Positions 1-6,120 of a DNA stretch of 9,326 bases are shown in pieces. Where the stretch lies: assembly GCA_937894565.1 (NCBI GenBank), contig CALBHK010000314.1:1-9326 (forward strand), given 5' to 3'. A program made the position numbers and the translations under genes. The notes under the pieces are model-generated. The model saw nothing but the letters and a program-made list of their open reading frames with translations. It was not told where the DNA came from and made no database searches. How positions within the stretch are numbered: the first letter of the stretch is position 1; the number at the start of each line of letters is the position of its first letter. This stretch comes from an uncultured Chlamydiae bacterium. GTDB taxonomy: Bacteria > Chlamydiota > Chlamydiia > Chlamydiales > CALBHK01.

Positions 1-292
1 TTTTTCCAGCTGTAAATTTTACGGCGGAGCGTTCTGGAATAATAATTTCTTTATTAGGGTTTTTTGGATTACGCCCAATCTTTCTGCGTCTTATGACCAC
101 CTCAAAAACACCAAAATCGCGCAACTCCAAGCGCTCACCCTTTGAGAGCGAAGCTGTTGTTTTATCAAGAAATGATTGAATCACTTGTCTCACTTCATTA
201 GGATGCAAGTTTGTTTCCTGAGAGATCATGTTAATTAACTTTTTCTTTGTAACTGTAGGTTTTTCCGAATCTAAATCATTCAGCGTAGACAT
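1..292 (-). CDS. HU/IHF-family DNA-binding protein (C-terminus cut by window edge)
   Basis: This is a small nucleoid-associated, DNA-bending protein of the HU/IHF family. The 97 visible residues contain the family pattern: an N-terminal helical dimerisation part (about residues 15-50), the segment LRDFGVFEV (57-65), and the DNA-arm signature GRNPKNP (73-79), followed by IIIPERSAVKFTAGK (83-97). The last residues and the stop codon lie beyond position 1. Compared with ordinary HU there is an extra polar stretch of about 14 residues before the usual start of the fold. The ATG at 292 follows an AAAGGAG ribosome binding site about ten bases upstream, which supports this start. The gene lies 76 bp beyond the tyrS stop on the same strand, so it may be read through from tyrS or from its own promoter (328-356). 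Whether it is HU or an IHF subunit cannot be told from this fragment. Confidence 0.93.
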   Translation of the reverse strand, partial: MSTLNDLDSEKPTVTKKKLINMISQETNLHPNEVRQVIQSFLDKTTASLSKGERLELRDFGVFEVVIRRRKIGRNPKNPNKEIIIPERSAVKFTAGK

Positions 293-327
293 AGCGTAAC
301 TTCTCCTTTTATATACTCATCTTACAC

Positions 328-356
328 ATTTTCATATGTTGTTGATTTTCAGACAA
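328..356 (-). promoter_or_regulatory. Candidate promoter of the HU-like gene
   Basis: On the minus strand, TTGTCT (351-356) and GAAAAT (328-333) are separated by exactly 17 bp. Each hexamer matches the housekeeping consensus at four of six positions. Transcription would start near 321, about 30 bases before the ATG. The match is weak in AT-rich DNA and rests on spacing and position only. Confidence 0.3.
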
Positions 357-368
357 GTACTTTATTAC

Positions 369-1628
369 TCAGGTGAGTTTTATTAGCATCTTATTTTTCT
401 TTCCGATGGCCAGTAAAAGAAGCCGTCCATCGATAAGCTGACTTACCACCACTAAACTATTCTCATCTTCTATCTTAACATTGTTCACACTCACTCCTCC
501 TGCACGGATCAAACGCCTCCCCTCTCCCTTGCTTTGCACCATTCCTGATGCACATAAAAGATCAATCACAGATGCCCCCTCAACTTTATCCAGCTCCATT
601 TCACAACTTGGCATATCAGAAGCTATAGATTCCAGCACTTGAGCATCTAATAAAGTCTGAGATCCCGGACGGGCGGCATCTGTTGCTTTTATAGCTCTTT
701 CCAAACCTTCTTTTCCATGAATCATAAGGGTCAGTTCTTGCGCCAACCGCTTCTGCGCGGTATTAGGGATATAATCAGAGGCACTCATAGCATTTTCTAT
801 TTTCCGAATCTCATCCATTTCTAAAAATGTTAATAGACAAAGCAATTTGATCACATCTTCATCGCTCACACGCACCAAATATTGATAAAACTCATACGGA
901 GAGGTTTTTTGCGACGCTAACCAAATCGCTCCTTTTTCCGATTTTCCAAATTTCTGCCCATCACTACGTGTTAAAAGAGGAAATGTCAGCCCATACACGC
1001 TTTCTCCCAACGTTTTACGAATGAGTTCACTACCAGCTGTAATATTGCCCCATTGATCGCTCCCCCCCATCTGCACATTCACTCCCTCATGCCGGTACAA
1101 GTGCAAAAAATCATACCCCTGAAGCGTTTGGTAAGAAAATTCTGTAAAGCTCATCCCTTCAGCAGATTCTAAACGCGTTTTCACACTTTCTTTAGATAGC
1201 ATGGGGCCCATACGGAATAATTTACCTACATCGCGTAAAAAATCGATAAATGAAAAATTTTTAAACCAATCGTAGTTATTTAAAATTTTTGCTGTTTTCA
1301 TGTCCAGAACGCTTTCAAGGTTTTGCCGAATACCTATAAGGTTTTTAGCAATTGTCTCTTCATCCAAAAGAACTCTCTCTGAATTTCTTCCGGAAGGATC
1401 GCCCACCATCCCTGTAGCGCCTCCTACAATGGCAATCACACGATGTCCACAGCGCTGAAACCAGGCGAGCCCCATCACTGCAACCAGATTTCCCAAATGC
1501 AAACTATCGGATGTCGGATCAAATCCACAATAAACGCTTAAAGGCTCATGCGCTTTTATCTCCAACTCATCTGATGTGACCGCTTCAATAAATCCACGTT
1601 CTCTTAAAACTTTAATAATATTTTTCAT
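369..1628 (-). CDS. tyrS: Tyrosyl-tRNA synthetase
   Basis: This cytoplasmic class I aminoacyl-tRNA synthetase charges tRNA-Tyr using tyrosine and ATP. The 419-residue product has the normal bacterial TyrRS length. The Rossmann-fold signature is HLGN at residues 44-47 (HIGH motif) after YCGFDPTSDS. The tyrosine-binding segment GGSDQWGN is at 188-195 and the KMSKS-type loop is KFGKS at 226-230. A C-terminal S4 RNA-binding domain spans about 354-412 (QSKGEGRRLIRAGGVSVNN). The start at 1628 is preferred because GAGGTG (1634-1639) lies five bases upstream. The frame is open further up, to an ATG at 1643 and a TTG at 1664, but those starts would add non-family residues and lack a site. The upstream gene stops 41 bp away on the same strand, so tyrS probably shares its transcript. 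No T-box leader is visible. No key residue appears to be missing. Confidence 0.97.
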   Translation of the reverse strand: MKNIIKVLRERGFIEAVTSDELEIKAHEPLSVYCGFDPTSDSLHLGNLVAVMGLAWFQRCGHRVIAIVGGATGMVGDPSGRNSERVLLDEETIAKNLIGIRQNLESVLDMKTAKILNNYDWFKNFSFIDFLRDVGKLFRMGPMLSKESVKTRLESAEGMSFTEFSYQTLQGYDFLHLYRHEGVNVQMGGSDQWGNITAGSELIRKTLGESVYGLTFPLLTRSDGQKFGKSEKGAIWLASQKTSPYEFYQYLVRVSDEDVIKLLCLLTFLEMDEIRKIENAMSASDYIPNTAQKRLAQELTLMIHGKEGLERAIKATDAARPGSQTLLDAQVLESIASDMPSCEMELDKVEGASVIDLLCASGMVQSKGEGRRLIRAGGVSVNNVKIEDENSLVVVSQLIDGRLLLLAIGKKNKMLIKLT

Positions 1629-1669
1629 TTGAACACCTCGCATATAAGAAGGGAGTATAACCAATTAAA

Positions 1670-2086
1670 TTAAACCTTGCAAATAGCCTTAAAAAGTCTC
1701 AAGCAGCATTTTACTCTAAATTTTTCACTATTAACGATCTCTTTCTGCATTTTAAACGTATTGATGGAGGGGTATCGTTGCTTAAAATGTTTAATAAAAA
1801 GAGTGGTCGCACAAGCAGGATAGGTGACATAAGGCATAGAGAGAACAGCTTGCCCCAAACCAACATCCACACTCACAGCCGCTAAATCTCCATTAGAATA
1901 ACGTGCTAAGGGATAGTAAGGTTCCGTTGCGTGCGCAATAAATGTCCCCCCTCCAGTTAACATCAAATGCCCAGGCTCCTCTATATTATCCCAAAAAATC
2001 TCTACTGTTTGAGGGATATAGGACTCTTCCCCTTTTTCTAAAGACTTAGGATTGGGAAGGCGCGGTCCTATAATTCTGCCTTCCAT
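1670..2086 (-). CDS. C-terminal half of a frameshifted BPL_N-like protein
   Basis: This frame carries the second half of a glutamine-amidotransferase-like protein related to the N-terminal domain of eukaryotic biotin-protein ligase (BPL_N family). It shows the family's GP(R)LP turn just after the overlap, MLTGGGTFIAH, and the strand pair LARYSNGDLAAVSVDVGLGQAVLS followed by MPYVTYP, which is typical of the family's end. The ATG at 2086 lies within the last codons of the upstream half (19-bp overlap), with no convincing ribosome binding site, so an independent start is doubtful. Reinitiation after the upstream stop is possible. It reads best as the continuation of the 2068-2490 frame after loss of one base near 2083-2084. 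The stop at 1670 is 41 bp before tyrS, so the pair forms the upstream part of the tyrS transcript. It is either a pseudogene half, a sequencing error, or a two-part gene. Confidence 0.6.
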   Translation of the reverse strand: MEGRIIGPRLPNPKSLEKGEESYIPQTVEIFWDNIEEPGHLMLTGGGTFIAHATEPYYPLARYSNGDLAAVSVDVGLGQAVLSMPYVTYPACATTLFIKHFKQRYPSINTFKMQKEIVNSEKFRVKCCLRLFKAICKV

Positions 2087-2490
2087 AGATTAAGTTCGCT
2101 ATTTTTATTCACAACATTCTCTGCATTAAAACGATACTCTCTTTCACCTGCCCAATAGCTTCCTCCGCATTGAAAAAAAAGAGAGCCTCCTTGCTGGGCA
2201 TATTGCTTAATTTCTTCTATTTTAGGAGAGAGGCGTTCATGAATATCTGTTGTATGCCCGCCCGGTATCACAAATAAACTATCTTCGCCCCATTTTAAAG
2301 GCTCTACTTGCCAATGCTGCAATTTTTTCACCTTCCACTCCAGCCCAAACTGGTGCATCATCTGAATAAAACGGTCATTCTCTTCCCGATAAATCTTCTC
2401 ATCATGATAAAAATAAACTGTTTTTACAGGAGAGTGTCGAATCCTGCATAAGATCGATAGATCTTCTTTATTTAAAAAATCCAAATGCAT
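2068..2490 (-). CDS. N-terminal half of a frameshifted BPL_N-like protein
   Basis: This is the first half of a class I glutamine-amidotransferase-like protein of the BPL_N family, whose role in bacteria is not settled. Visible landmarks are the beta strand KTVYFYHDEK, the glycine turn VIPGGHTTD, and the nucleophile-elbow-like FQCGGSYWAG, whose Cys corresponds to the family's CAGGYYG segment. SELNLW then matches the conserved SRELAFF-type strand just before the frame closes. An AAGGAG (2491-2496) site directly abuts the ATG at 2490 and lies six bases before a TTG at 2484, so the true start may be TTG 2484. A GTG at 2514 would sit in the loop of an inverted repeat and has no binding site. Rejoined to 1670-2086 by one base, the protein would be 273 residues (from 2490), a normal family size. 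No signal peptide is visible. It is transcribed towards tyrS. Confidence 0.65.
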   Translation of the reverse strand: MHLDFLNKEDLSILCRIRHSPVKTVYFYHDEKIYREENDRFIQMMHQFGLEWKVKKLQHWQVEPLKWGEDSLFVIPGGHTTDIHERLSPKIEEIKQYAQQGGSLFFQCGGSYWAGEREYRFNAENVVNKNSELNLWKAEL

Positions 2491-2498
2491 CTCCTTGA

Positions 2499-2523
2499 AT
2501 CCTAGAAATTGCACTTCTAGGAT
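2499..2523. repeat. Perfect 9-bp inverted repeat in the divergent control region
   Basis: ATCCTAGAA (2499-2507) and TTCTAGGAT (2515-2523) are exact reverse complements separated by seven bases. The repeat lies between two divergent gene sets. On the minus strand it falls in the predicted 5' leader, just before the AAGGAG site of the BPL_N-like gene. On the plus strand it occupies the -35 region of the candidate promoter of the small ORF. It has no T tract and no gene ending into it, so it is not a terminator. An operator or a leader hairpin are both possible. Confidence 0.6.
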
Positions 2524-2538
2524 AATAAATAAAGCTCG

Positions 2539-2547
2539 TGTTATACA
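2539..2547 (+). promoter_or_regulatory. Candidate extended -10 promoter for small ORF-rpiA-DUF151-pepF
   Basis: TGTTATACA fits the extended -10 form TGnTATAAT with two mismatches. Transcription would begin near 2554, leaving a leader of about 19 bases that contains the AAGGAG site of the small ORF. No good -35 hexamer is present. The inverted repeat ending at 2523 covers that position instead, as expected for a regulated promoter. The evidence is positional and modest. Confidence 0.35.
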
Positions 2548-2550
2548 AGA

Positions 2551-2579
2551 ATTGTAAACAAGGAGATCTCATATGCCAA
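2551..2579 (-). promoter_or_regulatory. Promoter of the BPL_N-tyrS transcript
   Basis: On the minus strand, TTGGCA (2574-2579) and TACAAT (2551-2556) each match the housekeeping sigma consensus at five of six positions, with an ideal 17-bp spacer. Transcription would start near 2544, so the leader of about 55 bases would include the inverted repeat and then the AAGGAG site. The -35 hexamer overlaps the start codon of the divergent small ORF, and the start region overlaps the plus-strand extended -10, so the two promoters may compete. Confidence 0.55.
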
Positions 2580-2728
2580 GAGAAAACAACAAACAAACCG
2601 AAAAACATCTATGGGGAGATAAGCTTATATCCAAAAGAGAACAAACTTCTCTCTGGCATAAAAAATACATAACTCCCCAAAATAAGATCCATAAATCACT
2701 TAAAAACCATGTGTGGAATATCCCCTAA
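2573..2728 (+). CDS. Small basic protein or leader peptide (51 aa) upstream of rpiA
   Basis: This open frame begins with ATG seven bases after a strong AAGGAG site (2560-2565) and ends with TAA at 2726-2728. It encodes 51 residues, rich in Lys (9) and His (4), with only four acidic residues and three Trp (14, 28, 48). There is no membrane segment or signal peptide. I do not recognise a family. The stop lies only four bases before the preferred ATG of rpiA (2733), which has no ribosome binding site of its own. This suggests that rpiA is translated by coupling to this ORF. It could be a genuine small, possibly nucleic-acid-binding protein or a leader whose translation serves rpiA. The good start signal and tight spacing argue against chance; the lack of a recognised homolog keeps confidence moderate. 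Confidence 0.5.
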   Translation: MPRENNKQTEKHLWGDKLISKREQTSLWHKKYITPQNKIHKSLKNHVWNIP

Positions 2729-2732
2729 AAAA

Positions 2733-3416
2733 ATGTTATTGGAAAATGAAAAAGCTCTAGTCGCTAAAGAGGCTCTGCAATTTATAAAAAACGGGATGAC
2801 TATAGGCCTCGGAACTGGATCCACTGCACGTTATTTCATTCAATTTTTAGCAGAAAAAGTAAAAAATGGATTGAAAATACAAGCTGTTGCCAGTTCTACA
2901 GACAGTGAAGCCCTCGCCCGCTCGCAACATATTCCCATTATTTCCTTTTCCGAAGTCAGACAAATCGATCTTTATGTAGATGGGACGGACCGCTTTGATT
3001 CTGATCTCAATCTAATTAAAGGAGGCGGCGGAGCCTTGCTCAGAGAAAAGATTTTGGCCTTTAATAGCAAAAAGACGCTGATCATTGCTGATGAAAGCAA
3101 ATATAGCAATCCCCTTTTCGGATTTCCTTTAGCCATAGAAATTCTTCCTTTCGCTCACCCTCTGACCATCGAAAAAATTCTAAATTCAGGATACGAAGGA
3201 ACGCTACGTAAAGGATATTTAACTGATAATGGAAATCTTATTTTTGATATACATCTAAAAAAACCTATTCAAGATCCCGGGCAGTTCAACGATCAGCTGC
3301 ATGCGATTCCGGGAGTGATGGAAACGGGTTTATTTATTGGCTTGGCAACGCAAGTGCTCATGGCACAAAAAGATGGAAACATTAAAACTTTTACCCGTTC
3401 GTTAAACGACGCTTAA
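2733..3416 (+). CDS. rpiA: Ribose-5-phosphate isomerase A
   Basis: This enzyme interconverts ribose 5-phosphate and ribulose 5-phosphate in the non-oxidative pentose phosphate pathway in the cytoplasm. From the ATG at 2733 the product has 227 residues, close to the usual RpiA length. Phosphate-binding GTGST is at 27-31, followed by VASSTDSE (52-59), the catalytic DGTD at 83-86 (usually DGAD), KGGGGALLREK at 96-106 with the expected base Glu at 105, and IADESK further on. The frame is open to an ATG at 2709, but the eight extra residues are not typical and no ribosome binding site precedes either start. The 2733 start is four bases after the stop of the small ORF, which favours translational coupling. 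The residues after DGTD are RFD instead of the common EID, a mild deviation. The stop codon overlaps the ribosome binding site of the next gene. Confidence 0.95.
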   Translation: MLLENEKALVAKEALQFIKNGMTIGLGTGSTARYFIQFLAEKVKNGLKIQAVASSTDSEALARSQHIPIISFSEVRQIDLYVDGTDRFDSDLNLIKGGGGALLREKILAFNSKKTLIIADESKYSNPLFGFPLAIEILPFAHPLTIEKILNSGYEGTLRKGYLTDNGNLIFDIHLKKPIQDPGQFNDQLHAIPGVMETGLFIGLATQVLMAQKDGNIKTFTRSLNDA

Positions 3417-3426
3417 GGAGATATTC

Positions 3427-3843
3427 ATGTTATCAGAACTTGTTTTATTGACATTCGATAAAATCATGCAAACACGCGCTTACACTGTCATTGTTCTGGG
3501 TGCAGAATCCAAGCGCTTTGCCATCTATACAGATCCAAGCATTGGCCGTGCACTTCAAATGTTTTTGACAGGTGTTGAAAAAACACGCCCACTCACCCAT
3601 GATTTAATTGACATGATTTTAAAAGCCACAACTACTGTTGTGCTCCAAGTGGTCATCTACGACATCCAGGATACGGTCTATTTTGCCAAGCTTTTCCTTG
3701 AACAAAAACAAAATAATGGCTCGCGCCATATCATCGAAATCGATTCACGGCCAAGCGATAGCATCACTCTTGCTTTAATGAATAATGCTCCTGTATACTG
3801 CACAAGAGAAGTTTTGAACAAAACCGTTGCTATAGAGGATTAA
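3427..3843 (+). CDS. Bifunctional nuclease family protein (DUF151/BFN)
   Basis: The 138-residue product matches the DUF151 (bifunctional nuclease, BFN) family almost end to end. The characteristic RPxTHDLI segment is at 54-61, the central strand-helix unit VVIYDIQDTVYFAKLFL at 75-91, and the signature IDSRPSDSITLAL at 105-117, with Asp111 in the conserved RPSD. The close is NAPVYCTREVL. Some plant members degrade RNA and DNA, and bacterial members are often annotated as nucleases, but the cellular role here is unknown. An AAGGAG site overlaps the rpiA stop and lies six bases before the ATG, so the gene is co-transcribed with rpiA. pepF follows after four bases. No membrane segment or signal peptide is seen. 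The family assignment is firm; the biochemical activity is inferred from the family name only. Confidence 0.88.
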   Translation: MLSELVLLTFDKIMQTRAYTVIVLGAESKRFAIYTDPSIGRALQMFLTGVEKTRPLTHDLIDMILKATTTVVLQVVIYDIQDTVYFAKLFLEQKQNNGSRHIIEIDSRPSDSITLALMNNAPVYCTREVLNKTVAIED

Positions 3844-3847
3844 ATTA

Positions 3848-5650
3848 ATGATGAAAACACGTCAAGAAGCTGCTCAAAAAGATGTTTGGAATACAGAGGC
3901 TCTTTACCCCAATTTTCAAGCCTGGGAAAATCACTTTAAATCTATATGTAAAGAAAAGAACCACAACCAGGAACAATGGCCTGAAATAAGCAAGTGGAAG
4001 GGTAAGCTCTCTAATGAAAAAAATTTAAGTGAATTTTTTAAGTATTTATTCAACCTTTCTAAAGAGCTAGAGCAGCTTTATACGTATGCCCATTTACGTC
4101 ATGATGAAGACATTGCCGACACACAGCACAAGGGTGCCTATTCGCGCATTACCACTATGCTGCATCAATTTAGTCAGAAAACAGCCTGGATCCACCCAGA
4201 ATTACTCTCTTTAAGCGAAGAGACGATTAAAAAAATCATAAAATCCCCCGATTTAAAACCATATGCGTTTCATATTGAAAAAATTGTGCGCTTAAAACCG
4301 TACACTCTCTCTGAGAGAGAAGAAGAGTTGATTGCATTAAGTGGACAGCCTTTTCAAAGTTTCTACAAAGCCTTTAACTCCTTAAGCGATGCAGATTTTT
4401 CATTTGGAAAAATCAAAGACAAAGAAGAAAAAGAATACGAACTGACCCACGCTTCTTACGCTTTATTATTACGCAGTCAGGATAGATCTTTACGCGAAAA
4501 TGCTTTTAAACAATACCATCAAAAATACCGCGATCATCAAAATACTTTAACAGAAATTATCAATGGCCAAATTCAAAAAAGTTTATATCTGACTAAAGCG
4601 CGTCGCTTTCCCTCTTCCTTAGATAGTGCTCTTTTTGCAAATAACATCCCTACCTCTGTTTATCGCAACTTGATTACAGCTGTTAATAAAAGGCTTCCTT
4701 CCCTGCATGCTTACCTGGAATTAAGAAAGAAAAAATTAAAACTCGAAAAACTTTGCCCTTGGGACCTCTACGTTCCCTTAACAAATGATCTTGATATCAA
4801 AATGGACTACACACACGCTGTAAAAGCCGTTGTAGAGAGCGTAGCTCCCTTAGGTGCCGAATATCAACACGCTTTAAAAAATGGATTAACCCAAGAGCGC
4901 TGGGTAGACTGGTTTGAAAATAAAAATAAGAGATCGGGTGCTTATTCAAGCGGCTGCTATACAAGCGCGCCTTATATTTTGATGAATTACAAAAATATTC
5001 TACGCGATGTCTACACTCTAGCGCATGAAGCGGGACATTCTATGCATAGTTATCTCAGTCGCAAGCACCAACCCTATCAATATGGCGATTATCCCATTTT
5101 TGTAGCCGAAGTGGCCTCTACTTTTAATGAAGATCTTTTACTGCGCCATCTGCTCACAAGCTTTACAGAGAAAAAAGAGCAAGAATTTCTGATCAACCAA
5201 CGTATTGAGGATATAAGATCTACTCTTTTTAGACAGACTATGTTTGCAGAATTCGAACTGCTTATTCATGATCTAACAGCTAAAAATATCCCCCTCACAC
5301 CCGATCGGTTAAACAAAGAGTATTTGGAATTAAACCAAAAATATTTTGGTGAGAGCGTAGAAATCGGGGAAGAATTATCCATTGAGTGGGCCAGAATTCC
5401 CCATTTTTACTACAATTTCTATGTGTTCCAGTATGCAACAGGCATTAGCGCTGCAACCGCATTAGCAGAAAAAGTGGTCAATGGGGGAGAAAAAGAGCGA
5501 GACGATTATCTCTCTTTTCTAAAAAGCGGCTGCAGTGGTTATCCGATCGAGCTTCTAAAAAAAGCAGGTGTCGATATGGAAACTGCAGAACCAATTGAAT
5601 TGGCGATCGACTCTTTCGATAGCTGGGTCAGCAAGCTCTCTAGTTTCTGA
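3848..5650 (+). CDS. pepF: Oligoendopeptidase F (M3B metallopeptidase)
   Basis: This zinc oligopeptidase is thought to cleave short peptides in the cytoplasm, helping to recycle amino acids from breakdown or imported peptides. The 600-residue length is usual for PepF. The zinc site HEAGH is at residues 393-397 (ALAHEAGHSMHSYL context) and the third ligand is expected at Glu421 in VAEVASTFNE. The N-terminal oligopeptidase-F domain (about 110-190) precedes the M3 catalytic domain (about 200-585), which ends with the family's YATGISAATALAEKV segment. Two adjacent ATG codons (3848 and 3851) follow an AGAGG site. The preceding gene stops four bases upstream, so pepF belongs to the rpiA-DUF151 transcript. 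groES follows after 147 bp with its own operator. The pepF-groES-groEL order is, as I recall, shared with Chlamydia, which supports a chlamydial origin. Confidence 0.96.
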   Translation: MMKTRQEAAQKDVWNTEALYPNFQAWENHFKSICKEKNHNQEQWPEISKWKGKLSNEKNLSEFFKYLFNLSKELEQLYTYAHLRHDEDIADTQHKGAYSRITTMLHQFSQKTAWIHPELLSLSEETIKKIIKSPDLKPYAFHIEKIVRLKPYTLSEREEELIALSGQPFQSFYKAFNSLSDADFSFGKIKDKEEKEYELTHASYALLLRSQDRSLRENAFKQYHQKYRDHQNTLTEIINGQIQKSLYLTKARRFPSSLDSALFANNIPTSVYRNLITAVNKRLPSLHAYLELRKKKLKLEKLCPWDLYVPLTNDLDIKMDYTHAVKAVVESVAPLGAEYQHALKNGLTQERWVDWFENKNKRSGAYSSGCYTSAPYILMNYKNILRDVYTLAHEAGHSMHSYLSRKHQPYQYGDYPIFVAEVASTFNEDLLLRHLLTSFTEKKEQEFLINQRIEDIRSTLFRQTMFAEFELLIHDLTAKNIPLTPDRLNKEYLELNQKYFGESVEIGEELSIEWARIPHFYYNFYVFQYATGISAATALAEKVVNGGEKERDDYLSFLKSGCSGYPIELLKKAGVDMETAEPIELAIDSFDSWVSKLSSF

Positions 5651-5684
5651 TGGGCAAAGATAGTTGCGAGGTAACGCCACAATC

Positions 5685-5711
5685 TTAGCATCTTCATTGC
5701 AAAAGTGCTAA
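5685..5711 (+). promoter_or_regulatory. Degenerate CIRCE operator (HrcA site) upstream of groESL
   Basis: TTAGCATCT (5685-5693), a nine-base spacer, and AAGTGCTAA (5703-5711) match the CIRCE layout TTAGCACTC-N9-GAGTGCTAA, with three mismatches in the left arm and one in the right. CIRCE is bound by the repressor HrcA, which limits groESL expression until heat shock. A possible promoter, TTGCGA (5664-5669) with TAGCAT (5686-5691) at 16-bp spacing, would place the operator over the -10 and start site. A second weak option is TTGCAA (5720-5725) with CTAAAT (5743-5748). The promoter choice is uncertain; the CIRCE call is firm from arm sequence, spacing and location. Confidence 0.85.
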
Positions 5712-5797
5712 TTACTCTCTTGCAAAATATTACAACCCCATGCTAAATTTTCTAATGAAGAAACTCTTATTCCTTATCTTATTCAAGGAGAAATACC

Positions 5798-6109
5798 ATG
5801 ACCAAAACAGCCACGAAACCAAAATTCAAACCCCTAGGTGATCGCGTTCTACTCAAACGCCTAGAAGCTCAAGAAACTTTAAAAGGCGGCATCATTCTTC
5901 CCGATTCTGCTAAAAAGAAACGGGAAACATGCGAAGTGATCGCACTCGGAACTGGCAAACAAGATAAAAATGGCCATCCCATTGAAATTCCCGTCAAAGT
6001 GGGACAACACATTTTAGTAGAAAAATATGCAGGTCAAGAAATTAAAATTGAAGACGAAGAGTATGTAATTCTGCGTGCAAATGAAATTATAGCAATTATT
6101 GAACAATAG
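5798..6109 (+). CDS. groES: Co-chaperonin GroES
   Basis: GroES forms the heptameric lid of the GroEL folding chamber. The 103-residue product has the family start KFKPLGDRVLLKR (9-21), the mobile loop that docks on GroEL around residues 23-38 with the hydrophobic GGIILP (30-35), and the ending YVILRANEIIAIIE. The N terminus is slightly longer than in E. coli, with a Lys/Thr-rich stretch before the fold. The ATG follows an AAGGAG site seven bases upstream. groEL begins 11 bp after the stop, and both lie downstream of the CIRCE operator, so the pair is a heat-shock-type unit. No anomalies are seen. Confidence 0.97.
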   Translation: MTKTATKPKFKPLGDRVLLKRLEAQETLKGGIILPDSAKKKRETCEVIALGTGKQDKNGHPIEIPVKVGQHILVEKYAGQEIKIEDEEYVILRANEIIAIIEQ

Positions 6110-6120
6110 GAGAATTTTAT

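Noticed and set aside
2068..2110. Programmed -1 frameshift in the BPL_N-like gene
   Set aside because: No X-XXY-YYZ slippery heptamer is in the correct frame near the junction and no clear stimulatory hairpin follows; loss of one G is simpler.
2484..2550. T-box riboswitch in the leader of the tyrS transcript
   Set aside because: The predicted leader is only about 55 bases with one small hairpin, far too short, and there is no T-box consensus or antiterminator.
5651..5684. Terminator after pepF
   Set aside because: Only short imperfect pairing (AAGAT with ATCTT) without a T run is present; readthrough into groESL cannot be excluded.
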